Shown in pieces: positions 1 through 8,256 of a DNA stretch of 15,200 nucleotides. The first letter of the stretch is position 1. Each line of letters opens with the position of its first letter. Under the pieces are notes generated by a model. The model made no database searches. It was not told where the DNA came from and saw only the letters and a list, made by a program, of their open reading frames with translations. The translations under genes were made by a program, and so were the position numbers. This DNA comes from Asterionellopsis glacialis (Eukaryota; Bacillariophyta; Plagiogrammaphyceae; Rhaphoneidales; Asterionellopsidaceae): contig WKLE02004632.1 in NCBI GenBank assembly GCA_014885115.2, forward strand, positions 1 through 15,200. Direction: 5' to 3'.

Positions 1-14
1 TGTAAAACAAGAAA

Positions 15-174
15 GACAACAATAAATTCTAAGACGATATCTGTTAATCGGAGATTCCCTTAGGCCCTATTTTAACAACTTTCCCCCCCCCCGAAAATCC
101 GAAAGTCCGAAATCACGTCCGCTGTTTTTGGGGGTCGTAGTCGGCCGTTTTTCCCGACAACAATAAATTCTAAG
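15..174. repeat. 19-bp direct repeat pair
   Basis: The 19-mer gacaacaataaattctaag occurs exactly at 15-33 and again at 156-174. A shorter direct repeat, taagtgggt, follows at 171-179 and 188-196. The DNA between the copies is noncoding and carries a C-run and G-run. This could be the edge of a dispersed repeat or a decayed mobile element that continues left of the window. No transposase or terminal structure is visible. Confidence 0.6.
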
Positions 175-196
175 TGGGTGCATAACTTAAGTGGGT

Positions 197-233
197 CCGC
201 CCCCTCACGTATCCAGGGGGGCTCCGCCCCCCC
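197..233. repeat. GC-rich segment with two competing hairpins
   Basis: The arm ggggggc (216-222) can pair with gcccccc (226-232) across a 3-nt loop, tcc. The same G-run can instead pair with the upstream ccccct (200-205). The two stems exclude each other because both use the G-run. The block is much more GC-rich than the rest of the window and lies about 130 bp upstream of the first gene. It may be part of a genomic repeat; no function can be read from it. Confidence 0.5.
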
Positions 234-357
234 ATTTGGCGGCTCAACCCCCGCTAAACTCTACGGTAGATATCACCTTGTGATACGTAAAAAGAATGGG
301 GTAACCCTTTTTTTTACCATTTCCCAGGGGTAAGTCCTACTTGTTGTCAAGCATGAC

Positions 358-1537
358 ATGATGTTGTTGCGTAAAAAAATGATGTTGACCATGAAACTCT
401 TTTATCTTTCTTTGTTACTAGCACCCACTCACGCGTTTCACAATCCAACACCGCGGAATGTTAACCATGTAGGTGTTTATCAAACTAAGGTATCAAGGCC
501 ATCGCTTCTGGCTTCCAAAAAGCAGGTAGACGGTCTCCCACTTGTTTCGCTTGGTATGGTGAATGATGATGCAGTCCCACAAGACGAAATGATGGCCAAA
601 AAAGTAAAGGGGAGGAAAGCGCGTGTAGTTAATGGATATAAGATAGCATCGATATCATTTTTAGGACTGACAATGGTGATGATGAAGATGGCAGGCATCC
701 GCGTCAGTGCACCTTATTATTCGGTAACTGCAGCTCTTCCTAGTGGCCTTGCTTACATTCTCAGTGGAGCCGCCTACAACAATCGTCTATCAAGCGATAC
801 CTACAAACGATTAAATGTGTTTCTTGGAAAATTCAGCTTTATCAATCTTGTAGCAGCAGCATTCGCTGCAGAAATGCGAAATCCTATTTGGGTCGTACCA
901 TGCTTAATTGCATTGGTCAATTCTATCAAGGGGTACGGGTACGGTGTTTTGGGATATGATAAGTTGGGAAAGGATTCACCCATTCAAGATCTTAGATCAA
1001 TGACTAACGCATCAATAAAGCAAATGTTTGGCCTTGCTAAAAATTTCAAGTCGGCAGCGTACCAAGCTGCAAGTATTACAACGGCTACAATGAAAATGGC
1101 AAAACTTGTTGAAATTGTGAAACTGATTACTGAATGTGGTGACAATTTTGATCGTAATGTCATTGCCACCCGTCTTGTCCGATACTCAAAGCTTATGCTC
1201 ATTACAATCATTAGCTTGACTCTTAAGGATGCAGCCGATCGTGATCGTTTAGAAGGAACAACATTTATTGAATTGAATTTTATGAATTCTGTGGCTTTTG
1301 CAAGCATGGCAGGTAAGTGAGAAAAATTGTGTACAGGATGCTCTGTTGGTAACTATCATTTTTATGACTTGGACGGGACCTGACAGGCTCTTGTTCAATT
1401 TGCCTTTTGTTGTCTGCAATACTGTAGCCTATTTGTCCCAAGAAGCTATTACTCCACTTGGATGCGCTGCCGGTTTCTTTTCGCTGTTTTCAGCCTACAA
1501 CGGCATGGCATCGATACTCAAGAAGAGAAAGAATTGA
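358..1537 (+). CDS. Plastid-targeted multi-span membrane protein, unknown function (2 exons)
   Basis: Exon 1 is 358-1312 and exon 2 is 1428-1537, giving 354 residues. The N-terminus is a signal peptide (MKLFYLSLLLAPTHA) followed by Phe at residue 27. A Ser/Lys-rich stretch follows, as in diatom plastid presequences. The mature part has about six or seven hydrophobic segments: near residues 95-115, 120-140, 155-172, 175-192, 270-288, 302-322 and 325-345. A charged loop near 195-265 separates them. Translation may start at M1, M2, M8, M9 or M12; M12 gives the most typical signal peptide. Splicing from the GTAAGT donor to the CTGTAG acceptor shifts into the frame that ends at 1537 and restores the last membrane segment. 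Without splicing, the frame stops at 1320, right after the donor. I do not recognise the family. A thylakoid or envelope location is inferred only from the targeting signal. Confidence 0.75.
1313..1427 (+). other. Phase-1 spliceosomal intron, 115 nt
   Basis: The donor is AG|GTAAGT and the acceptor is ctgcaatactgtag|CC after a T-rich stretch. Removing it joins SMA to AYLSQEA in the reading frame that continues to 1537. A nearer AG at 1336 would leave a 24-nt intron and a quick stop. An AG at 1442 would also keep frame but loses YLSQ. The proposed site is the best match to splice consensus. Confidence 0.7.
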
Positions 1538-1885
1538 AACTGACAAGACAGTTTTGACCAGTATCATGGAAAATAGTGCAAAATGGAACAAAGCCTTGAA
1601 CAAACGTGGAAAAAGAAAAAATATTTTCAACTATTGTAGACTCTATAAAATAAGTTTATCAATTTCGGTACAAATAGATTAAGTCAAAGATAATATTATG
1701 ATACTATCGAATATCTCAACCTAAAATAATAGAGCTGTAACAAACTTATCCGTTATATCGTACGTGCACTACCTGATTGATGTGGGTGAGAAATACAGGA
1801 AGGAAAAGAAAAAAAAATAGTAAACGTATTAATACATATTTTTTTACTATAGCAGCTTGCATTATTTTTTTTTATTTAGACAGAT
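1538..1885. other. AT-rich convergent 3' intergenic region
   Basis: This 348-bp spacer lies between two converging genes. It is AT-rich with A- and T-runs, and presumably holds both 3' untranslated regions. I see no gene, RNA or clear repeat. The 74-codon frame reaching 1682 overlaps exon 2 in another frame and is not convincing. Confidence 0.6.
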
Positions 1886-3000
1886 TTAAACAGCTCCACT
1901 GTCACCCTCCAGCATTGCAAGTTCATCGTCAATAATGGCATACTTGTGAATTGCTGGATCAGGACGAGAAGAAGAAGAAGCAACATGGTATATAGTATTA
2001 TCTTCCTCCTGTTTCGTATGGTTGTTGGTATTCGCCGGACTTCCGTACAAACCGTATGCTACCATTTCTAGTGGATCAGGTTCTGTTCGTTGTTCAATAC
2101 GCATCCAATTTGACTCGTGTGCAAGTTTCATCATTTCTTCTTGAATCGATCTAATACGTGCATAGGAAGAAATTTTTTTATCTTCTGCTTGAATATTACC
2201 AGTGGACATTCCTCGACGTCGAAGTAATTTTTTGTGTGAGGTTTCATCCGATACTTGAAGTAAGACCCCCAACGCTACACCTCCACTGTCTTCCCAACGT
2301 TGAATTAAGTCCGTGGAAGGGACAATGTTGACACCCTCCACGACGAGACTGACCTTTCGAGTAATGGCATCTTCGACCAGGGTATTGACACTGGCTTGAA
2401 GGACACCACAGGTTTCCTTCCAACTCCTGACTGGATCATCACCATCGTATGCTTGTGCATACGATGATCGGTGAAGTGCTGGACTTAATTCTTTGGCTAC
2501 AAAACTTCTCATGACTGCTCGAACAGTGTCTGTAGACACACATTTCAGTATTCCTTGGTCAAGAGCAATTTCCATTCCGAAGGTTGATTTACCAGTTCCT
2601 GGAGCGCCACTTATTAGAATGAGCTATGTATGTATGTATGAAATGAAATGAAATGAACAATGATAAAAACAACAAGAAACACAAGTACTCTATTGTTAGA
2701 TATCGGCAAAAAGAAGTATCACAGTTCGCCAAAACACGTCAAGAAAACAAGAAATGTTTTTTTTTTTTCAAATATAATATAACCAAAAAAATCATTCATC
2801 GTGCTGTTTTTTTGTTGTTGTTGTTCTTGTTGAAAACTAAAGGGTCTTACTTTTGGTTTATCATTGGAAACTCTTGGACCACCAAAGAAAGGATTGAATC
2901 CTTGAACACCACTAGTGACAAACGTACTAGTCACCAGAAAAAAATCAAGCAAGAAGGTGTTGATACTACTACTATTGATCTTGGTAGTTCGTCGTTGCAT
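1886..3000 (-). CDS. Plastid-targeted P-loop kinase, 2-phosphoglycerate kinase/LPA1-like (2 exons)
   Basis: Exon 1 is 3000-2851 and exon 2 is 2623-1886, giving 295 residues. Exon 1 encodes a 50-residue presequence: a hydrophobic signal core, then VQG|FNPFFGGP with Phe at 35, typical for diatom plastids. Exon 2 opens with LILISGAPGTGKST, a Walker A motif at about residues 55-62. STDTVRAVMRSF, a probable base/substrate-binding region, and a Walker B-like VVEGVNIVP come next. Towards the C-terminus lies the YARIRSIQ segment, which resembles the KYI..IR.IQ region of plant LPA1. LPA1 and archaeal 2-phosphoglycerate kinase share this fold. The archaeal enzyme makes 2,3-bisphosphoglycerate, and plant LPA1 affects phytic acid content. 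The substrate here is not established. The tail after about residue 245 is low-complexity. The ATG at 2575 inside exon 2 is not a credible start because it would remove the P-loop. Confidence 0.78.
2624..2850 (-). other. Phase-0 intron, 227 nt, between targeting peptide and kinase domain
   Basis: On the minus strand the donor is CCAAAA|GTAAGA and the acceptor is a run of cata repeats ending tag|CTC. It falls exactly between codons, joining NDKPK to LILISGAPG. Reading through it instead gives poly-Gln and Lys/Phe-rich sequence that ends without any kinase motif. Confidence 0.8.
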
Positions 3001-3190
3001 TCTGGAACGTAAAATGTTTTTGGGGGGAGAAACACACAGGAAAGTAAGAAAAAAAAAAAAGGTAGAACAAGAATCATTCCTTGTGTGGGAATTGTTTTTT
3101 TTTTAATAATAATTAGAGCCGTGTTGTACGTCACCCTTCTTATCTTGAGGGCAGAACCTCTGCATATCTTTCTTCACTGTTGTTCACTGT

Positions 3191-3295
3191 GAGTAGGTAG
3201 GTCCTACAGGTGCCTGGTACCTGTACCAGGTACCTGTACAGGAAGGTCAAGTAAATTATGTACCTGGTACCAGGTACCGGTAGGCCTACCTACTC
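3191..3295. repeat. Long imperfect inverted repeat rich in GGTACC
   Basis: The left arm begins gagtaggtagg (3191-3201) and the right arm ends cctacctactc (3285-3295). Similarity continues inward through cctac, ggt and cctggtacc blocks to about 3233 on the left and 3259 on the right, with a few mismatches and gaps. The right arm contains a perfect 18-bp palindrome, gtacctggtaccaggtac (3260-3277). The left arm runs into cctgtacagg, a 10-bp palindrome at 3233-3242. The whole could fold into one hairpin of about 105 nt. It resembles a small non-autonomous inverted-repeat element, but no target-site duplication is evident. Confidence 0.7.
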
Positions 3296-3770
3296 TAGGA
3301 CGAAAAGACGGGACTTTGCAGATTACCGTTACCGCGAGCTTCATTTTGCCTACGGTTACAACACGTAAAATAATTATGTTATAATATTTTATAATATATT
3401 AGGGGTACACCCATATTATGGAGTTTTTGGTGCTCTGTTGACAAATTGATAGGGTTAATTTTTAGACTCATTCGAATGTGCTATTATTTACTGTACGAGA
3501 TCGTACCATATACCTGTATACTATCCCTGGTGTACCACTCCCTTGCTTTCGTTTCTGTCTTGTGGATGAGGTCTTTGGCCGTCCTTCAGAAACGGAATCA
3601 AGAAAAGAACTTGAAGCTTCCATATCATAATATAAATGTTAAATAAAAAATAGTTATTATTATTTATATGTCAACAAGATTTTTTGTTCTCTTTCACACG
3701 CCTTCCCGCCCGCGGGACAGAAGCACCCCTCCCCCACCTGGCGTCGGAACTTTCAAACGCAAGAAATACA

Positions 3771-3790
3771 GAGAGAGAGAGAGAGAGAGA
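3771..3790. repeat. (GA)10 microsatellite
   Basis: Ten uninterrupted GA units lie about 235 bp upstream of the RING protein start. A shorter GA run follows at about 3909-3918. It is probably part of the promoter or 5' untranslated region. It is a simple repeat with no clear role. Confidence 0.9.
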
Positions 3791-4024
3791 CAAGACACGA
3801 ACAAGACAGACTCGATACATCCAAGCAAGAGTAGGACTCAAGCAGAGGTGGTTGTTGTTGTTGTTTTGTCTTGTTTTGTGTATCCAATTTTGATTGTGAA
3901 TACTCCAGACAGAGAGAGAGGTATACATTTTATTGTATTCCATTCCATTGCAATAAAAAAGACATATCTGTTGGTGTCTGTCTGTGACACAATCAAGTAA
4001 TCCATATAAAAAAGGTAGAAAAGC

Positions 4025-5629
4025 ATGGGATCCTGTTCGTCTCGTTCCACCACCACTGAAAATGAACTCCTTTCCTCTGTAATTCTTTATAATGATTCAT
4101 CATTGGATACCACCAATTCCAATACCAACACCAATAATAATAATACTAGTACGAACTCGAATCACAATACGAATGACATTATTTTAAATAGTGCATTACG
4201 TGGTCGTACAAGTAGTTTACTTGCAGCAACAACAACAAGTACTACAAATAATACAAACAGAGGCAATACTACTTCTACTAGGACAACTAGGACAGGTTTA
4301 GGAAGTGGTTCAGCTTTACCCTCTCAATCACCATTATTGACCTATTTAGCTGAATTAGAACAACAAGAACAACATTCTACAAGGAATCATACTATTCATG
4401 GAAATGGTAGTAGTGGATTATTCAATTTTCGACGTCGTCGAGAACGTCGTCGTCAAGAACGACAACAACAACAACAACGACGATATGGACAAGGTACTAC
4501 TACTTGGACGACAAATGAAAATCATGATACGAATCATCATAATGACAATGATAACGATGACCATACTACTACAAATAATAATAATAATGACAGTCTTTGG
4601 AGTTCGTATGAATCACTCTCCAGACCTAGACCAAGCAGAAACAGAAACAGAACAACTACAACCACAACAGGTACTACTACAACAACAACAACAACAACAG
4701 GAGGATTGGTACATTTACCATTTCCATTTCATTCCTTACATCATCCACATCATCCTCATCCAGCCATTACAGGAGGATTATTTCCACTGACGCGTCATGA
4801 GTCTTCTCGTTCGTCTCATTATGGTGGTAGTACTAATGAGACACGTCAACGCATGACAACCACAAATTCTAATTCCTTATTACCAACTCATACTACTACA
4901 ACTACGTTAGGAGGGATACGTGTAGGTGATCGTCATTATGATTATGGTGGTACTACAAGACGACTTGCCCCCCCCTACAGATCCACATCATTATCACGTC
5001 ATGCCAATCACAATAATAATCACCATAATAATAATCACCATGGTAATGACGGTGAAATGAATGACATTGAAGCCTTGCAACACAGTTTAGCCGCCATGGA
5101 AGATTTCTTTCAAAGTTTATTAGGACAAGCACATTTATATATGGAAGCTATGGATCCAAATGCTACCGGTACTCTCAACAACAACAATACGAATGGACCT
5201 CCTCCAGCATCTGACGAAACTATACAAAATTTACCCAAGATATCCTTGGAATCATCTCATTTTCTGACAAGAACAACCACAACGTGTGAAATATGTTGTG
5301 ATGACTTTCATGAGGAGGAAGATGCTGCATCATCCTCCGAACGTACTACTAGTACAAGTAGTATTACACGATTACCATGTGGTCATGTCTTTCATTGTGA
5401 ATGTATTACAGAATGGTTACAACGACATTGTACATGTCCTACATGTCGTTATGAATTACAAACAGACGATGAATCTTACGAACCAGGACGTCTCGAACGT
5501 ATGAAGGATCGACAATTACCACCACTACCAGTACCACCCCAATTACCAACCGCAACCACAGCAGCAGTAGTATCATCAAGTAGTAGTAGTAGTGGTAGTA
5601 ACCGCCACAATCCTACCAAGGAATCATAA
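4025..5629 (+). CDS. RING-H2 finger protein, probable E3 ubiquitin ligase
   Basis: A single-exon gene of 534 residues. The C-terminal RING-H2 has all eight zinc ligands: C421, C424, C452, H454, H457, C460, C471 and C474, with W464 in the usual E2-contact position. The first loop (C424 to C452) is 27 residues, longer than the common 14-15, and is filled with acidic and Ser/Thr residues. The protein starts MGSCSSRS: Gly2 with Ser6 fits N-myristoylation and Cys4 fits palmitoylation, so membrane anchoring is inferred. Between residues 20 and 400 it is low-complexity, with poly-Thr, poly-Asn, poly-Gln, Arg-rich (near 137-153) and His-rich tracts encoded by ACA/ACT, AAT and CAA repeats. The one ordered stretch before the RING is around MNDIEALQHSLAAMEDFFQ. 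The tail is Pro- then Ser-rich. RING-H2 proteins pass ubiquitin from an E2 to substrates; the substrate here is unknown. Confidence 0.88.
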   Translation: MGSCSSRSTTTENELLSSVILYNDSSLDTTNSNTNTNNNNTSTNSNHNTNDIILNSALRGRTSSLLAATTTSTTNNTNRGNTTSTRTTRTGLGSGSALPSQSPLLTYLAELEQQEQHSTRNHTIHGNGSSGLFNFRRRRERRRQERQQQQQRRYGQGTTTWTTNENHDTNHHNDNDNDDHTTTNNNNNDSLWSSYESLSRPRPSRNRNRTTTTTTGTTTTTTTTTGGLVHLPFPFHSLHHPHHPHPAITGGLFPLTRHESSRSSHYGGSTNETRQRMTTTNSNSLLPTHTTTTTLGGIRVGDRHYDYGGTTRRLAPPYRSTSLSRHANHNNNHHNNNHHGNDGEMNDIEALQHSLAAMEDFFQSLLGQAHLYMEAMDPNATGTLNNNNTNGPPPASDETIQNLPKISLESSHFLTRTTTTCEICCDDFHEEEDAASSSERTTSTSSITRLPCGHVFHCECITEWLQRHCTCPTCRYELQTDDESYEPGRLERMKDRQLPPLPVPPQLPTATTAAVVSSSSSSSGSNRHNPTKES

Positions 5630-6401
5630 AGGTTACATATGACTCCTCATAATGACATGATTCACAACAAGGATGAACACAATTGTTGTAGTAATGACAA
5701 TGGTGATGTTTGATATATATTTATATATAAATGACGATTTTAACAATGACAATGACATGGTCCATACTGGAACAATTAAACTATAATATGGACGTCCACA
5801 TCAACAGTAGAAAGAACAACAACAACAACAACAACAACATTATTTTGCATCCAAAAACTTGTGTATTGTCAAGAAGAAACTATATACAGTAGGGTGCCGC
5901 AACATGCAATAGTTGTGTAGCAGATTCACACCTTTACCGTACTGTTGTGTTGTGTAATGTAATGTGGTGTGGTGTGATTGTGCCGTCTCTTATTATGTAC
6001 TTTATGCATTCTATACATGAAAGAATCTTTAACAATAAGGTGTTTGTCAAGTCATGGAACGAATCAATGATCTTATATTATAGACAAGGAAGAAAAAAGG
6101 AAAGTAAATAGAAAAAGAGTATGAAAAAGAGAACCAAATCAAGATTGTAACATTTTGTGTTTTTGTACATGTAAGAAATAATATATATGTGTTTATATGA
6201 ATAAACTTGAAACAAGAAAAAAATATATGTATCTAATTTAGTAAAAAAATTACATACAACAAATGCTTATATACGTGCCATGCCGTCATTTTATGTTTCA
6301 AAGCTTGTACAATACTAAACCAAACACATCATGATGAATGTCACGGATCGTGTGTACCTGTGCCAAAAAAAAAAAAACGAGTTCCTTTCCATCATGACAA
6401 A
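5630..6401. other. Convergent 3' intergenic region with AAC microsatellite
   Basis: This 772-bp AT-rich spacer between converging genes presumably holds both 3' untranslated regions. It includes (AAC)8 at 5815-5838, TA-rich blocks near 5715-5730 and 6180-6230, and an A-run at 6366-6377. I see no coding potential or structured RNA. Confidence 0.6.
5815..5838. repeat. (AAC)8 microsatellite
   Basis: Eight AAC units lie about 185 bp downstream of the RING protein stop. The same triplets are abundant inside that gene, so the local DNA seems prone to expansion of this triplet. Confidence 0.9.
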
Positions 6402-7262
6402 CTACTGCTCTTGACAAATAGGATGTGATCCACCATTTGCCACATACACTTTACATATTTCTTGTACAAAATCTTGTGAAGTTTCATCAAAATGTACATG
6501 ATTTAGTTCAACCCATGGTACATGATCATGATACGTGGGTGTAGCGGATGCTGCCTTTTTCTGTAATTCCCATCCAATATCCTGTCGACATGTCTTTAAC
6601 AATTCATAATTAAGCTGTGATTGTATAGCACACCCTTCAAATAACGTTGGATCCAACACATCGTCATGGTGTCCACCCATGGGTAATGTACGATACAAAC
6701 ATTCCACAAAGGGTAAATGTTGTTCCAATTGAGGATACACATGCACAGCACATTGTTCCCATGAATTTGCATCACATTCACGTTGTCCATGTTGACATAC
6801 AAGTTCTTCTTTTTGTTGCGTCTCTTGAGTTATTTTGGCATTCCCAAATGGTACGATTTGTAAATCAAAAATATCATTATAGGCTTGACTCTTGTCGTTA
6901 TTATTTTCCTTATTTCCAAAGATTTGTATAGCATGTTTAATTTCATTTAATACAAATTCTTGACAATCAGGACATAATGCTTCTGTACAAACTAAAATAG
7001 TCACAGGTTTTGTTGTTGTGATTGTTTTGGTACTTGATGGTGTAACATCATGTTGTACTACTGTTTTATTATTTGTGAAAGATTTATCCTTTGTGTCAAG
7101 ATATTTGATAATCTTGTATTTCCATAAAGACGATGATGATGATGCCAATGGAGAACGTGATGATAATGATGACGACGATGAAGACGAAAAGAAAAAACCA
7201 GTCAAGTAGGTAACTAGAAAAGCAGATATAATACGTAAAATTTTCATGGAAAGAAAAATCAT
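6402..7262 (-). CDS. GILT-family thiol reductase (gamma-interferon-inducible lysosomal thiol reductase type)
   Basis: A single exon of 286 residues. The hydrophobic start (MKILRIISAFLVTYLTGFFF) is a signal peptide or anchor. A Ser-rich, then Lys/Thr-rich linker runs to about residue 85. The reductase domain follows, with the thioredoxin-like active site C97-P-D-C100 in CTEALCPDC. The family signature CQHGxxECxxNxxxxC runs from C156 to C171. Further paired cysteines at 188, 211, 225, 270 and 283 suit disulfides in an oxidising compartment. GILT enzymes reduce protein disulfides, in animals within lysosomes. In an alga, a vacuolar, secreted or endomembrane role is inferred. Either M1 or M6 could be the start; M6 gives the cleaner signal peptide. 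No Phe follows a clear cleavage site, so plastid targeting is not favoured. Confidence 0.9.
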   Translation of the reverse strand: MIFLSMKILRIISAFLVTYLTGFFFSSSSSSSLSSRSPLASSSSSLWKYKIIKYLDTKDKSFTNNKTVVQHDVTPSSTKTITTTKPVTILVCTEALCPDCQEFVLNEIKHAIQIFGNKENNNDKSQAYNDIFDLQIVPFGNAKITQETQQKEELVCQHGQRECDANSWEQCAVHVYPQLEQHLPFVECLYRTLPMGGHHDDVLDPTLFEGCAIQSQLNYELLKTCRQDIGWELQKKAASATPTYHDHVPWVELNHVHFDETSQDFVQEICKVYVANGGSHPICQEQ

Positions 7263-8066
7263 TTTTGGATTTGTATGTATTGTCTTGTATTTCTCTCCTT
7301 GTATATTCCCACTGCTATGGACGTTGACAAGTATTGAAAAGTGGTATTGTAGGTCGTTCTCTCTAGAGAGAGTAGGGTTTAGTTCTTCTTGGAAACCAAC
7401 AAGTATCAGCAGAGAGAGAGAGAAAGGGTATCCAACATGGAGTGAATAGGTAGCTTGAAATATTTTTGGAACAATTATTTTCGGATTTTGGAAAACGTCG
7501 GATTAATACAATTTAAGGAAATATTTTCAATTTTGAAAGTTAGTTTCTTATCTTGATAATTATTTATATACACCTAAAAGAACAACCCCCCACCACCAAA
7601 AGAACATTTTGCAAAGATACGTGATATGTATCTCTCCCCCCTTCATAGGCATTGGATAGAGTTAGGGATCAGATGATGATGAGTGATTTCTTTCCTCCTC
7701 GCGTACCGCACTTGAGAGCAGAAAAAAGAATGAGTGAAAAGGAATGGAGGACAAACGGATCGACTCCCATTATTTGATATGCCTGTCCGTCTACCGTAGT
7801 AACAGACGGACAGTCCCCCATCTCATGATGACGTGGATGATGTCATATCACAAAAGCATCATGCACTTTACCTATGTATTCGTGTGTATTCACCATAATT
7901 CATTTTTCTTCTTCAACCACAAGCCCCATTTGAACTTTCTAAAATTGTGTGGCCATCCACTTTGGTGAGGGAACGTACAGACTCTAGGGTGTTGTACGTC
8001 AGAAAATACCTGTCGTAAGACAACTACTGGAAATTTACCCTGCTGACGCATAGCAAAGCTTCAAAG
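7263..8066. other. Intergenic region upstream of GILT gene
   Basis: It holds the 5' flank of the GILT gene and the 3' flank of the candidate exon at 8067-8256. Visible elements are a 14-bp palindrome tctctctagagaga at 7358-7371, a GA run at 7411-7422, a hairpin at 7783-7813, TGACGT at 7829-7834 and ACGTCA at 7996-8001. The 74-codon frame at 7744-7968 has no protein-like features and includes the hairpin, so I do not call it. Confidence 0.5.
7783..7813. repeat. Perfect 10-bp-arm inverted repeat
   Basis: The arm ctgtccgtct (7783-7792) and its exact reverse complement agacggacag (7804-7813) flank an 11-nt loop. On the minus strand it lies about 520 bp upstream of the GILT start. It could be a terminator-like stem, a dimeric factor site or chance. 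A second inverted pair, ATGAC/GTCAT, follows at 7828-7846. Confidence 0.7.
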
Positions 8067-8256
8067 TCAACTTGAAATGGACCAATCATATTGCAGAACA
8101 TCGGGATTAATGCCAAGGACGTACGAATCTCTCGTTTGGTACCAACCATCCACGTGAGATTCGCTCTTGACCTTGCGTACAGGCACATATTTCATCTTTG
8201 CTTGCTCTACTTTGGCCTTTAAAACCGCAAAATTGGGCGAAATTTCCAGTACTTGG
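8067..8256 (-). CDS. Possible terminal exon of an unrecognised small gene
   Basis: On the minus strand a pyrimidine-rich tract ends in tacattcag at 8257, a good splice acceptor. The frame that follows stays open for 62 codons to a TGA at 8067, with soluble, protein-like composition: KMKYVPVRKVKS, then SHVDGWYQTRDSY and NPDVLQYDW. Neither this frame nor the one overlapping it has an ATG upstream before a stop, so any gene needs another exon, which I could not place. A stand-alone start at the internal ATG (8195) would give only 42 residues. It is divergent from the acetolactate synthase gene. The family is not recognised, and it could be a gene remnant. Confidence 0.35.

Larger units (their letters stand above)
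3001..4024. other. Divergent intergenic region with hairpin and GA repeat
   Basis: This 1-kb region separates two divergent genes and should hold both promoters. It contains T- and A-runs near 3045-3105, an ACGTCA element at 3128-3133, a large inverted repeat at 3191-3295, a very AT-rich block at 3366-3402 and a GA microsatellite at 3771-3790. Short frames here (for example 3446-3646 and 3668-4000) are built from simple sequence or lack protein-like composition, and I do not call them genes. Confidence 0.6.

Noticed and set aside
1313..1336. A 24-nt GT-AG intron in the first gene
   Set aside because: Too short for normal splicing, and it leads to a stop at 1381 without the final membrane segments. 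The 115-nt alternative fits splice consensus and frame better.
1886..2575. Kinase gene starting at the ATG at 2575
   Set aside because: This start removes the Walker A motif found just upstream in the same frame after a good splice acceptor.
2653..3012. 119-codon plus-strand frame opposite the kinase first exon
   Set aside because: It is antisense to the exon and intron of the kinase gene, Lys/Phe-rich from A and T runs, and has no recognisable features.
3668..4000. Overlapping frames on both strands around the GA repeat
   Set aside because: They consist mostly of Arg-Glu or Leu-Ser runs from the GA microsatellite, with no protein features.
4398..4790. Second-frame 130-codon open frame inside the RING gene
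   Set aside because: Trinucleotide repeats keep all frames open here; the translation is a shadow of the Thr/Asn/Gln tracts.
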